A DNA stretch of 64,000 nucleotides from Lepus europaeus (GCF_033115175.1 NC_084831.1:46160002-46224001); one strand, 5' to 3'; positions 1-10,901 are shown, numbered from the stretch's first letter. A program made the numbers and translations. The notes: generated by a model not told the origin, from the letters alone.

Positions 1-239
1 GACAAATACAACATATACTAAAAATGCTGTGCCTATCACAGAGTCAATTACCTATCCCACAAATACTCTTTGTGTGACAGCAATGTGTCTAAGCCTGCTG
101 AGTGCAGGTCGGGAGAAGAAATACAGGCCAGTCCAACAGGACCTCTGTTCCCTGGATAGCAGTTTGACAGTTAAGGTGTGCAAGCAGAAAAAGCAGTGGC
201 AGTTATAATAATGCTGAAAGCTAGGATATATTGCTCAAG

Positions 240-749
240 TGTTTGTCAGGCACTGGGTTCATTTTAGGTGTCAACCTGACTGGGCTAAGGGACATGCAGA
301 GTGCTGGTAAGGCATGTTTCTGGGTCTGTCTGTGCGTGTGTTTCCAGAGGAGGCCAGCGTTTGAGTCAGTGCACCAAGGAAGCTCTCCCATACGATGCAA
401 TTGGCAGAGAGCACAATGGGTCAGAAGGAAAGGCCCCTCTCAGCCCCTCTCCCCTTCCCTGGAGCTGGGATGCCTTTCTCCTCCTACCCTCTGTCATCAG
501 AGCTCAGGTTCTTTAGCCTTCAAGCCCCGGACTTACACCAGCAGCTCCCCAGGGTCTCAAACTTTGGCTTCAGGCTGCGAGTTACATCATCAGCTTGCTT
601 GGGTCTGTGCCACTCGCTTCCCTGGATCTTAGCTACAGACGGCAAATCCTGAGATTCCCAGCCTCCATGAGCTCCTGAGGCCAATGCCCTCTTACCTGAC
701 CATCTAGGCCTCTCCCATTGATTGGGTTTCTCCAGAGAAGCCCAATACA
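240..749 (+). mobile_element. ERVL (MLT2-type) solo LTR
   Basis: Starts near tgtttgtcaggcactggg and ends cccaataca, with the typical MLT2 landmarks: gtgtcaacctgactgggctaa near the 5' end, cagcctccatgagctcctga, and attgggtttctccagagaag at the 3' end. It is about 510 bp with TG...CA edges and no coding sequence inside. I cannot see a convincing target duplication. The 398-749 part has a near-identical inverted partner at 4,316-4,680. Confidence 0.75.
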
Positions 750-1204
750 AGCCTAGTTCTAAAAGTTTTACACTCAAATATCACACAATCTCATACAATG
801 TAACAGTATAAAGTAGACAGAGATAAATACCTCACAAGTGGCTGGATATGGTAGAAGTACCTAAAAGGGCAGAGAACATTTCTGATTCAGTAACAGTGAG
901 TATGGAGCAGCTGTTGTGTGTCAGTCTTGACACTCCCGTGTCAATCTCAATATGATGTACAAAACTCTACAGATACCAGTGCTCAGGAAAATCAGGGAGC
1001 TGGTCCACAGACAGTGAGTGGTGCGACCCTGTGCTGGACACTTGGCCTCTAAGGTAGGACGAGGCACACACAGCCAGTGCTGACCTCAGATTTAACAAAG
1101 GACACAGCCTGTAGTCCCACAGGCTACAGAAGAGTAGAAGGATGTGAGCACAAACAGCAATCTCCTGCCCCTCCCTCCGCATTGCCCCAGTGCTGCTGGC
1201 TTCT
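750..1204. other. Non-genic stretch, nothing recognised
   Basis: AT-rich flank followed by mixed sequence, with no splice-flanked open frame and no repeat family that I can name. Confidence 0.4.
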
Positions 1205-1300
1205 CTTGCAGCTGGTCCTGATAGGCTAGGAGCTCTTCAAGGGCAAGCGCTGCCTCCTCATCTCTGCGGGCCCAGAGCCCAACACAGGCCCCCTATTCTG
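1205..1300 (+). repeat. L2 LINE fragment
   Basis: The stretch taggctaggagctcttcaag ... gggcaagcgctgcctc ... cagagcccaacacagg matches the common L2 3' pattern (gagctccatgagggcaggga ... cagcgcctagaacagtgcc) at ancient-repeat divergence. Confidence 0.45.
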
Positions 1301-1499
1301 ATATCAGCTGGCCTCAGTTTGATTCCTACATCAGAATCATTGTGGTTTTCTCTAAGCAAGTCAGAACATCTCTTATAAGAAGAGAAAACTACCAGCCAAT
1401 AAGCATAGCATGCAAGCACTAATACCTACATATCCTCACTTATTTAGCAGTTAGACTCCCAACAGCTGCCTGCTGCGGACACAGGCAAAGCCGAGTAGA

Positions 1500-1751
1500 G
1501 GGGTCAGCATTGTGGTGCAGCAGGTTAAGCTGTCGCTTACCATAGCAGCACCCCACATCGGAGAAATGGTTCAAGCCCCAGCTGCTTTGCTTTGGATCCA
1601 GCTCCTGGGAAAGTAGCAGAAGATGGCACTGCCTCCTGGCTTCAGCCCGACCCAGGCCTGGCTGTTGCAGCATTCTGGAAGTGAACCAGTGGATGGAAGA
1701 TCTCTGCTCTCCTTCTCTCTGTCACTCTGTCTTTCAAATAAAGAAATTAAC
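1500..1751 (+). repeat. C-repeat SINE, older and diverged copy
   Basis: Starts ggggtcagcattgtggtgcag and ends ctttcaaataaagaaatt. It lacks part of the middle. A 22-base T run follows instead of the usual A tail. Confidence 0.85.
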
Positions 1752-2399
1752 CTTTTTTTTTTTTTTTTTTTTTTGAAGGCCAAGTTTAAAGGCTAGCTAC
1801 ACCAATTTCACCAGAGAGGGCTATTTTGAATCTCGACTCTTCATCTACACGTATTTACTTTGGGTGAGTTACTCAACCGCTCTAGATGAGTTCTGACATG
1901 TGTTAAGTTTTTGATGATTATCTGTCATTACCATTTCCTAACAGAAGGAGGAAAATCTCTTTGATCAGTTACCAAGCCTAATGCCCTCGTCCTTGCAGAG
2001 ATAAGTGGTGTGGGCGATACAGACTGTTAAGTTGAGATGCAAAACGAACGCACCTGTGTCATAAGCTTGGTGACCTGCCGCTGCAGGAGGACGGGTGGAA
2101 GGAAAAGCTGACATAAGAGGAGAAGACAGCAAAAGGGGAGAGCAGGAACCGCAGTGGCAGCAGGATGGCTGAGCATAAAACATGAAAGCAGCCGGGCGGT
2201 TTAATGAGGGACACACAGTCCTGGAGGGCATGCTGTGGGCTGAGGTTCTTTATGGTAATAAATGTATATAATGATCACTCGAAGCATCCACAGAAGGTCA
2301 AACATGTTCAGAGTAAGGCAGGAAAGGTGTTTAATGCTTTTTTAAAAGATCCCCCGAGGAACCTAAGTTTGACTTGGAAGAGTGCTCTTTGAAAAAAAC
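1752..2399. other. Non-genic stretch with a possible MIR remnant
   Basis: Opens with a poly(T) run (1,752-1,773). About 1,820-1,945 has MIR-like order (actcttcatc, gggtgagttactcaacc), only weakly. The remainder shows nothing recognisable. Confidence 0.4.
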
Positions 2400-3176
2400 A
2401 CTCCTTAGGCTCTAGTCATGAGTTGCCAAGGCTATGGAAGCCTTTAGGGTTCGCCGACTTTGATCTTATTCCGATAAGGTCATAGTCAAAGTGGAAGTTC
2501 TCTCCTCGCTTCAGAGAAAGGTACCTCCTTCTTTGATGGCCCTGTTGGCAACTCATGACTAGAGCCTAGGGAGATTACAGATGCCATAAACAAGAGTGTC
2601 AAATTGTTAAATCAACAACAGGAGTCACTGTGTACTTACGCCTCATGTGGGATCGGCCCTTAATGTGTTGTCCAATGTGAAGTGATGCTATAACTAGTAC
2701 TGAAACAGTATTTTTACACTTTGTGTTTCTGTGTGGGTGCAAACTGATGAAATCTTTACTTAGTATATACAGAATCGATCTTCTGTATATAAAGATAATT
2801 GGAAATGAAAAAAAAAAAAACCTGGTGTTAAATTGGAAATTGCATAGAAAATTAATTTTTTAAAAATATCATGTAGGATCTCTGTCTTTAATGTGCTGTA
2901 CACTGTTATTTAATGCTATAACTAGTACTCCAACAGTATTTTTCACTTTGTGTTGCTATGTGAGGGCAAACTGTTGAAATCTTTACTTAATATATACTAA
3001 ACTGATCTTCTGTATATAAAGAGAATTGAAAATGAATCTTGATGTGAATGGAAGGGGAGAGGGAGCGGGAGGGTTGTGGGTGGGAGGGAAGTTGTGTGTG
3101 TGGGGAAGCCATTGTAATCCATAAGCTGTACTTTGGAAATTTATATTCATTAAATAAAAGTAAAAAAAAAAAAAAA
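2400..3176 (+). mobile_element. Rabbit LINE-1 3' end with inverted 5' segment
   Basis: A 5'-truncated L1 carrying only 3' UTR. It ends aaatttatattcattaaataaaagt plus a poly(A) run, with the G-rich ggagagggagcgggaggg block upstream. Bases 2,400-2,544 are the same UTR in reverse orientation. They meet the forward part at a 24-bp perfect inverted repeat (2,406-2,429 and 2,545-2,568), the signature of twin-primed insertion. The imperfect repeat aaaacactcc / aaaccactcc at the two outer edges looks like the target duplication. The forward part contains an internal duplication (see next entry). Confidence 0.8.
2636..3035 (+). repeat. Internal tandem duplication in the L1 3' UTR
   Basis: About 175 bp (latest start 2,636: catgtgggatcggcccttaatg ... 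tgtatataaagataattgg) recurs at 2,868-3,035 (catgtaggatctctgtcttt ... tgtatataaagagaattg). The two are separated by an A run and a unique 45-base linker (cctggtgttaaattggaaat...). The other L1 end in this window, at 28.6 kb, has a single copy. Confidence 0.7.
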
Positions 3177-3424
3177 ACCACTCCCTCCAGACTCCTCCAC
3201 ACTAAGGAGCAGGGTTTCCTAGACTTTTAGGAGCTCATGGACCAAAGAGATTTTAAAAGCATTAGAAGCCATCACAGGGTTTCCAATTTGTTATTTTGCC
3301 ACGTAAAGAAATTAAGAAACATTAAGACATCAAGGAACCGCCACTATGGGCATCTATCTATAGAAGAAAGGAGAATGTCAGAAGAAGTAGGAAGGTCACA
3401 GCACCAGCCTCTAGGCTGGGACCA

Positions 3425-3715
3425 GGGGCCGGTGCTGTGGTGTAGTGGGTAAAGCCACCTCGGTGCTGGCATCCCATACGGGCACTGGTTCGTATCTCAA
3501 CTGTTCCACTTCCATTCCAGCTCCCTGCTAATGGCCTGGGTAAACAGTGGAAGATGGCCCAAGTGCTTGGGCCCCTGAAGCTCCTGGCTTGGGCTTGTCC
3601 CAGCCCCAGCAGTTGGAGTCATTTGGGGAGAGAACCAGTGGGTGGAAGATCTCTCTCTCCATCTCTCTCTGTTACTCTGCCTTTCAAATAAATAAATAAA
3701 TATTAAAGAAAAGAA
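3425..3715 (+). repeat. C-repeat SINE
   Basis: Near full length, from ggggccggtgctgtggtgtag to ctttcaaataaataaataaatattaaag. The box-like tRNA-derived head is intact. Confidence 0.93.
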
Positions 3716-3869
3716 AGAAGGAAAAAGTCCGGGCCTTCCGATTGAATGCTTCTAGCATTATGACAAACACACAACGTGTCCTCATTTTTCTGATTTGCTG
3801 CAATTTCTGGAAGCATTGTCACAAACCAACCAAATGGTTCCTGCATTTAGAAACAAGTATGCTCTAGAG

Positions 3870-4039
3870 CAGCGGTTCTCAAAGTGTAGGCCGTGGGCCA
3901 GCAGCCTCGCCTGGCAACCAGCGAGAGGTACAGAATCTCAGGCTCCAGCCCGGCTGAATGAAGCAAGCATTCTGGAAGCCTCGCAATTTCCACAAGCCCT
4001 TCAGATAACTCCGACTTGCCCAAGTCTGAGAACTACCAG
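3870..4039 (+). mobile_element. MER5A-like hAT-Charlie MITE
   Basis: Left end cagcggttctcaaagtgt and right end gtctgagaactaccag are imperfect inverted termini. The inside keeps the ccagcagc...acagaatctcaggc order of MER5A. Non-coding fossil. Confidence 0.75.
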
Positions 4040-4194
4040 TATAGCTCCCTCCTTCTAATGGGGGGATTGCACAGGCCTCTCCTGGAGACCCCCTGCTAAC
4101 TGGATCCCCCACCCCCAAAGGAACCTGTTTCAAGGTGAGTGGCCTAGGGTTTGGCAGCCAGCCTCCTTGGTGAGCACAGGCACTCACTAGCAGT

Positions 4195-4315
4195 CACAGG
4201 GACAGTTCTTACCATTTTCTGCTCATAGTGGCCTTGTGAGGTGAATGCTTTAATTATCCCCATCGTATGGATGAGAAAATTGAGGCTTAGCGAGCAAGGG
4301 ATGCACCCAAGGGCA
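4195..4315 (-). repeat. MIR SINE, cut by an LTR
   Basis: On the + strand it reads ccttgtgaggtgaatgcttt, attatccccatcgtatggatgag and aaaattgaggc, the MIR core in reverse. It stops exactly at 4,316, where the ERVL LTR copy begins. Confidence 0.7.
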
Positions 4316-4680
4316 TGTATTGGGCTTCTCTGGAGAAACCCAATCAATGGGAGAGGCCTAGATGGTCAGGTAAGAGGGCATTCGTTATGGGAATGGCCTC
4401 AGGAGCTCATGGAGGCTGGGAATCTCAGGATTTGCCGTCTGTAGCTAAGATCCAGGGAAGCGAGTGGCACAGACCCAAGCAAGCTGATGATGTAACTCGC
4501 AGCCTGAAGCCAAAGTTTGAGACCCTGGGGAGCTGCTGGTGCAAGTCCCAGGGCTTGAAGGCCAAAGAACCTGAGCTCTGATGACAGAGGGTAGGAGGAG
4601 AAAGGCATCCTAGCTCCAGGGAAGGGGAGAGGGGCTGAGAGGTGCCTTTCCTTCTGACCCATTGTGCTCTCTGCCAATTG
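4316..4680 (-). mobile_element. ERVL (MLT2-type) LTR, 3' part, inverted copy
   Basis: Reverse-complement counterpart of 398-749. By eye it differs only at a handful of positions, plus a 13-base segment (cgttatgggaatg region) missing from the first copy. It starts at the LTR terminus (tgtattgggcttctctgg) and ends at ccaattg, without the LTR's first 160 bases. See findings. Confidence 0.8.
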
Positions 4681-4843
4681 ATTATAACTGATAATTGCAT
4701 AGTCAGGCCTTCACTCAGATTTGACCCCAAAGCTCGTGTCACACTCATCACACTAGGTAGGTTTTCCTGCCATCCCAAAGAGACTCAAGCAACTTCATCC
4801 TCTGATGGTGTTAAAATGGTGTTACAGAAAGAGCTTAGATTTT

Positions 4844-4897
4844 TTTTTTAAAGATTTATTTATTTATTTGAAAGTCAGAGTTACACAGAGAGAGGAG

Positions 4898-4939
<42 letters not shown>

Positions 4940-5201
4940 CTTCCGTCCAATGGTTCACTCCTCAGATGGCTGCAACGGCTGGAGCTGTGCCGATCTGAAG
5001 CCAGGAGCCAGGAGCCAGGAGCTTCTTCCAGGTCTCTCATGTGGGTGCAGGGGCCCAAGGATTTGGGCCATCTTCTGCTTTCCTAGGCCATAGCAGAGAG
5101 CTGGATCGGAAGTAGAGCTGCTGGGAGTAGAATCAGCGCCCATATGGGATGACGGTGCTTCAGGCCAGGGCATTAACCTGCTGCACCACAGAGCCAGCCC
5201 T
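4844..5201 (-). repeat. C-repeat SINE with perfect 17-bp target duplication
   Basis: Full-length antisense copy with a GA run of about 38 bases (near 4,901-4,937). It is flanked by gaaagagcttagatttt at 4,827-4,843 and 5,202-5,218, so insertion was recent enough to leave an unmutated duplication. Confidence 0.95.
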
Positions 5202-5218
5202 GAAAGAGCTTAGATTTT

Positions 5219-5345
5219 GCCAGCACATAGATCTGGGTTCAAATTCTGAGTCTTCCCCTTAGCGGTGTATCTTGCCTCTGAGGTTACGTTGCCTCATTTG
5301 TACCCTGGGGATACTGAGTACCCCTTCATTTGATGTCTGTGACGG
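5219..5345 (+). repeat. MIR SINE
   Basis: Order of MIR landmarks: atctgggttcaaattctgag, cctctgaggttacgttgcctc, atttgtaccctggggatac. The SINE at 4,844 lies just upstream. Confidence 0.7.
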
Positions 5346-5704
5346 TGAAACGGGGTGAAGGATGGAGACCCCCTGCATCGAGCAGGTTTTCCAGTGAATG
5401 CCCTCTCTCTGCCCTGCATGGAAACAGCTCCTATTCCCCTTATTTGTCGGGAACTCCTGTCTCTCCCTCAGGGTGCTTGGAACCAATACACACAGGTGTT
5501 TCCGGAAGGCAGGTCGGACGGAACTGTCACTTATCTGCTAAGTGCTCTCTGCTTCCTAGGCTCTGTCAGCATCTGTTTGCTTGTGCTTGAAGTTCCTGAT
5601 ATTAAAATAAATCTTTATGTTCTTCCAGCTGTGTTGTTCTCCCATTCACTCAGCAAACTGTTGGGCACTCAGCGTGTGTTAGGCAGTCTCCTAGGTGCTT
5701 GGCT
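5346..5704. other. Non-genic stretch, nothing recognised
   Basis: No family recognised. The open frame near 5,355-5,717 has no splice or homology support. Confidence 0.35.
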
Positions 5705-6082
5705 GTGCTATGACTAGAATGTGGTTTGTCTCCCAAGGGTGTGTGTGTTGGAAGCTTGGGCTCCAGGGTGGTGGTAGTGGGGGTGCGGGGATGGTGAGGA
5801 TCTAGTGGGTCCAGAGGGAGGCCCTGAGCTCAGTGGGAGGTGTGCCCTTAGAAGGATTGTGGGAGCTCAGTTTCTCTCTGGCTTCCTGTCGGTTGAGGCA
5901 ATCTTCTACTCCCACATGCACTCCCGCCACTGTAACACCGTTCACAATGTGGTTCTCACCAGGACTGAGCCACAGCAGGTGCCATGCACTGGAACCTACA
6001 GAACTGTGAGCTAAACAAGCTTATTTTCTTTATAAAGTCAGCCTGCCTCAGATACCCCGTACTAGTGTTGTAAAACAGCCTG
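5705..6082 (+). mobile_element. MaLR LTR (MSTA/MLT1 type)
   Basis: Begins tgctatgactagaatgtggtttgtctccc, then ttggaagcttgggctcc, a GTGG-rich block, and gaactgtgagctaaacaagc followed by attttctttataaagtcagcc near the 3' end. This order is diagnostic of MaLR LTRs. Its 3' edge is interrupted by the SINE at 6,083. Confidence 0.7.
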
Positions 6083-6414
6083 GGGCCGGTGCTGTGGTGT
6101 AGTGGGTAGAGCTGCCACCTGCAGTGCTGGCATCCAATATGGGTGCCGATTGGAGTCCCAGCTGCTCTGCTTTCAATCTGGCTCTCTGCTGTGGCCTGGG
6201 AAGGCAGTGGAAGATGGCCAAAGTCCTTGGGCCCCTGCCCCCAAGGAGATCCGGAGGAAGCTCCTGCCTCTTGGCTTAGGATTGGCTCAGCTCCAGCCGT
6301 TGTGGCCATCTGGGGAGTGAGCCAGCGGATGGAAGACCTCTCTCTCTGTCTCTCTCTCTGCTTCTGCCTCTCTGCAGCTCTGCCTTTCAAGTAAATGAAT
6401 GAATCTTTAAAAAC
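6083..6414 (+). repeat. C-repeat SINE with 11-bp target duplication
   Basis: Full length. The duplication aaaacagcctg is found at 6,072-6,082 and 6,415-6,425. It sits at or just past the 3' edge of the MaLR LTR. Confidence 0.93.
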
Positions 6415-6425
6415 AAAACAGCCTG

Positions 6426-7150
6426 ACACAGGATGTAACAGTGACTAAGTCAGGCATTCTGGAACTGGAACGCTGTTCCGTGATAGTGAAAACCTGACCC
6501 AGCAACCGTCTTGGAAGACAGACCGTGGTGCTAGGATGCGTGTGGTTGGCATCAGAGGGGGCATGTGGAGGCGGCTTGGAAGAGTTGGAGCCTGCACAAT
6601 ATGAAAGATCCAATTAAGATCTCTTGCCACACTAGGATTGCTAAACTTTGTCATCTTCCTAACTGGCTGAACAGCATAACTGCACAGTGAGGAGAGGCAG
6701 GACTCCAATGCCATAGTTGAGTGCAGGTGCTCCTGCTTTCTTAAGTAGCCATACCGGGACAGAATCAGTGCATCACGAAGCTCCCTGTTCAAAGTATAGA
6801 GCTCAATGATATTGTTAAGGATATCTACAAATTTGTGCAACCATCGCCATAGCTAATGTCGGGATATCCTTGTGCCCCCAGTCCCTCTGTGTGTTTACCC
6901 AACAGGTTAACGCTGTCTGAGCCCTCGCCCGAGTCGCACCCTACTTTCCTTTGCCAGCACAGTCATGCTGTTCAACCTGCTGAGAAGATGACAGGGTGGA
7001 GAAATCGTGCTGTGGAAGTAGATCTGACCCAGATTGCTTATATCCTCCAGATAAGGTGGCTGGACAGGGACGTTCAACCCCTATCAGGTCAGGGCGGACC
7101 TGACACTGCGCATTCCGCCAGCTCGTGCTCCCCGTCTGCGTAAGCGTGGA
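6426..7150. repeat. Inverted pair of an unnamed interspersed repeat
   Basis: The reverse complement of about 6,575-6,690 resembles about 6,950-7,060. Shared blocks include atgctgttca(g/a)cc, (a/g)gaagatgaca and agatct, at roughly two-thirds identity by eye. Near 6,820-6,850 the text aaatttgtgcaaccatcgcca looks like an old L1 end. I cannot name the family. Confidence 0.4.
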
Positions 7151-8900
7151 TCCCCGGAGCACCCACAAGGCAACCTAAGGAGGGGCCGGCTCACCCTTCC
7201 TGTTTATCTCCCCACCCCTGCACTGTCCCCCCTCCTTCGGAATAATGATCCCCTTTCCGTCCTGTCTTCAAAAGTGCCCTGGAAACCACAAACTCGTCTT
7301 TCCATCCCTCTTCCGGCCCACCCCGCCTTTGGCCTCAGCTCTCACCTCCCTTCTCAGATAGGCTCCTTGGGTGCGGTGGCCACGCTGGCTGCTACGCTCA
7401 CAGTAAGCACCCTTCGGCTCCCATGACCCTGTCCTAACCACCAGAGTCCAGGCCACTAATGACTAGGATGGGCAGAGAGAGTGGGTCAGTCTTCCTGCCG
7501 CCCACCTGGCTCCTCCCTCCTCCTGGAAACCCTGTCCTCCCCCAGGTCTGGGACCAGCAGCTTCCTTCCTCCAGTGCCACTCCTCAGCCCCCCATGCCCG
7601 CCCACCCCAGCCTTGGTGCTGCCCAGGCTCCCTTCTTGGCCCACTGCTCTCTGAATGCTTATGCCCCCTCCAGTGTGAGCCCCCTTGCTGCCCAGGTGCA
7701 GGGGTCCCCAACCTTTCGAGGCAGCAGAGGCATGGCAGGCAGACATGACCTTCTGGGTGTTGGGTGGGGTCTCCCGAGTCAGCCTCATGTGCTGGGCGAG
7801 GAGGGTGTTAGCTGAAGCTGCCTCTCCCGTTGGTGGGAAGAAGGTCTGAGAACACCAGCCACGTATAGAATCCCTGCGCCCCTGGGAAGAGGTGTCTTGG
7901 GTCTCCAACCCCTTCCCAGCCCCAGCTTCTGAATCTGTGATCTTGTCTGTGGTTCTGGAACGTAACGTAAAAAGATAGCAGAGCCCCAAACTAGAGCCCA
8001 CGAGGGAGGAGGTGGGCTCCGAAGACTGAGTCAGGAGGCAAATGGGAGCAGCTGGGAGAAGACCCACTCCTGGCCCAGCCTCAGGGCCAGGTAGCCTCAA
8101 ACAAGAAGGCTTGGGGAATGGCAGCCCTAGGCCTGGCTGCCACACAGCCAACTACTGCCACCGAGTGTGGGAACTGCCAGGGAGGGTGAAGGACCACCAA
8201 GGTAGCCTGCCCTGGCCAGGGCAGCCTGGGAGCAAGGCTGACCCCAGTGACCTCCGATCAGCACCTACAGGAGAACAGAGAAGAGGTTCAGCTGCCCCCT
8301 CCATCGTCTCTCCACATGGCAGAGAGGGAAGAGGGCTTTCTCGTGTGTCTTACATGGACAATCCTCCCATTCATGAAGTCCCCACCCGCATGACTAATCA
8401 CCTCCCAATGATCTCACCCTGGAATCCCAGCCCTTTGGGGGTTAGGCTTCAGCGTCATAATTGGGTGGGAGTGGGGAGGTAGGAGACACAAATGCTCAGT
8501 CCGAGGCGCAGCTGTGGCGTCCAAAACCAAGCGCAGAAGGGTGGCCCTGCGAGGTCTGAGGTTCATGAAGGACTCCAACTGGAGCTGCCTAGCAGGCATC
8601 ACATCCACAGGAGAGGGCAGAGCGGATCTGTGGGCACGCGCCAACTATGCCTCACTTCACCCACTCAGTGTACACAGTCACATCCCTGTCCTTCAAATTA
8701 ACCAACTAGTCTCCACCTGTCCTTACTAACAGGAAGTCCCACATCTCTATCCTGAGAGATCTGCCTCCACCCCAGCTATCCAGGAACTCCACGGGCACCC
8801 AGGACTTGCAAATCCTCCATTCACTACTGCAATTACTCACCACGAGCAGAAGGTGTCGCTGTTCAACAGCATTCTTGCTCTCCACTTGCAAACACCGACC
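7151..8900. other. SINE-free unique stretch
   Basis: About 1.7 kb of moderately GC-rich DNA without C repeats. The 221-codon minus-strand frame at 7,486-8,151 resembles nothing I know and has no splice or promoter support. It could hold conserved non-coding elements; that would need an alignment. Confidence 0.4.
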
Positions 8901-9254
8901 TTTTTCTTTTTTTTTTTTTTTGAAGATTTATTTATTTTATTTGAAAGGCAGAGTTACACAGAGAGAGAAGGAGAAGCAAAGAGAGAGAGAGAGAAGTCTT
9001 CCATCCGCTGGTTCACTCCCCAGTTGGCTGCAACGGCTAGAGCTGGGCTGCTCCGAAGCCAGGAGCCAAGAGCTTCTTCCAGATCTCCCAGGCGGGTGCA
9101 AGGGCCCAAGGACTTGAGCCATCTTCTACTGCTTTCCCAGGCCACAGCAGAGAGCTGGATGGGAAGTGGAGCAGCTGGGGCTCGAAGCAGTACCCATATG
9201 GGATGCCGGCACTGCAGGCAGCAGCTTTGTCCACTACATCACAGCGCTGGCCCC
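8901..9254 (-). repeat. C-repeat SINE
   Basis: Full-length antisense copy, from a T run and gaagatttatttattttattt to cacagcgctggcccc. Confidence 0.95.
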
Positions 9255-9663
9255 TGGCGCTCCCTTTGAGTTCCCAGAGCCAAACGGTCTGTCAGGGTAG
9301 CTGAGAAGCAGTGGGCCTCAGCTAAACACTGCCCAAGAACCAGTCCTCCCCCTCCAGTCCTGGTGTATGTTCACCCACCAGCAGCGTGCTGTCCTTCCAA
9401 CTGGACGCCATGCCTGGCAGGTAGACCAGCAGGGCCTGCCCATGCTCCCTCTCTACTTCTGCCCTTGCTTAGCCCCTGCACATAGCCCCTGATGAATCCA
9501 GGTTCTGTCGCTTCTAGCAGCTCAGCAGGAAGTCAGGTGCACGTTGTCCTCCATGTGCCGTTTTCTAAAAGCCCACTCAGTGTCTTCCTACAAGGCTAGG
9601 GGGAGATTCTGCCCAGCAGATTGGACCCCCTCTACCTTGTTGCAGCTAAAGTATACCCATGTT
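9255..9663. other. Non-genic unique spacer
   Basis: Unique sequence between two SINEs; nothing recognised. Confidence 0.35.
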
Positions 9664-9990
9664 GGGGCCGGCGCTGTGGCACAGCAGGTAAAGCCCCCGC
9701 CTACAGTGCTGGCATCCCACATGGGCTCCGGTTCGAGTCCCAGCTGCTCCATCTTTGATGCAGCTCTCTGCTGTGGCCTGGGAAAGCAGTAGAAGATGGC
9801 CAAGTCCTTGGGACCCTGCACCTGTGTGGGAGACCTGGAAGAAGCTCCTGGCTCCTGGCTTTGGATCTACCCAGCTACAGCTGTTGCAGACATTTGGGGA
9901 GTGAACCAGCAGATAGAAGATACCTCTCTCTCTCTCTGTCTCTACCTCTCTCTATAACTCTGTAAATCAAATAAATGTCTTAAAAAAAAA
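9664..9990 (+). repeat. C-repeat SINE (first of a tandem pair)
   Basis: Full length, ggggccggcgctgtggcacag to aaataaatgtcttaaaaaaaaa. The next copy in the same orientation starts 8 bases later. Confidence 0.95.
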
Positions 9991-9997
9991 GATTTGT

Positions 9998-10320
9998 GGG
10001 GTTGGCGCTGTGGCATAGTAGGTTAAGCCTCTGCCTGCAGCACCAGCATCCCATATGGGTGCTGGTTCGAGGCCTGGCTGCTCCTCTTCCAATCTAGCTC
10101 CCTGCTTATGCTTATGCTCCTAGGAAATCAGTGGAAGGTGGCCCAAGTGCTTGGACTCCTGCACCCACGTGAGAGACCTGGAAGAAACTCCTGGCTTCTG
10201 GCTTTGGATAGACCCAGCTCTGGCTGTTGTGGACATTTGAGGGACTGAACCAGAGGATGGAAGAACTCTCGGTCTCTCCCTCCCTCTGTCTTAACTTTTC
10301 CTGTCAAATAAATCTTTAAA
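9998..10320 (+). repeat. C-repeat SINE (second of a tandem pair)
   Basis: Full length. It begins ggggttggcgctgtggcatag right after the A tail of the preceding copy, consistent with insertion into that tail. Confidence 0.93.
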
Positions 10321-10325
10321 GAAAT

Positions 10326-10667
10326 TAAGATTCATTTATTTATTTATTTGAAAGGAAGACTTTTGGTGAGGTCGGAGCAGGGTGTCGGGGGAGGAGGTGG
10401 AGATGGCAATCTTCCATCTGATGACTCACTCCCCAAATGCCCATAAAGGCCAGGGTTGGGCTGAAGCCAGGAGTCAGGAACTCCATCCTGTCCTCCCACA
10501 TGGGTGTCGAGGACTCAAGCACTTGGGCCATCATCTTCTGCTTTCCCAGATGCATTAGTAGGCAGTTGTATTGGAAGCAGAGCAACTGAGACTCCAACTG
10601 GCGTCCTGAGATGGGACGTGGGCTCCGCAGGTGGCGGCTCAGCTCACTGTACCACAACACTTGCCTC
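10326..10667 (-). repeat. C-repeat SINE, diverged
   Basis: Antisense and tail to tail with the copy ending at 10,320, so the pair could fold as an inverted repeat. The simple-repeat part is G-rich rather than GA. Confidence 0.88.
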
Positions 10668-10901
10668 AAACCACATTCTTCTGTTCTGCCCTCAGGGCCC
10701 ATGTTAGGATCCGTGCAGTGCTCAACAGAGAGAAGGCGTGGGAGCTGGGCCGGGGAGAAGAGACGAGGGCTCCTGAGGACCTGTGTGCGCTTCCCTCTTG
10801 CTGTGAGCATCACCCAGCAATGCTTCTGCTGCGGGAGTGTCACCTTTCCGTGGCAGCAGCAGGGCCCTTGGGGCACTGGGTCAGCTTCAGGGAGCATCTA
10901 C

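Noticed and set aside
4315-4581. Repeated frame (YWASLEKPNQWERP...) also seen on the minus strand at 520-777, which looked like a conserved protein
   Set aside because: Both are the antisense reading of the same ERVL LTR; the match is DNA-level repeat identity, not coding conservation.
6445-6840. 131-codon minus-strand frame considered as a processed pseudogene
   Set aside because: No recognisable parent gene; part of it belongs to the unnamed inverted repeat.
7486-8151. 221-codon minus-strand open frame
   Set aside because: No homology, no start context or splice signals, and no poly(A) signal in a suitable place.
9664-9760. tRNA-like heads of the C repeats
   Set aside because: The SINE heads are tRNA-derived and keep box-B-like gttcgagtcc, but they are SINE parts and do not fold as complete tRNA genes.
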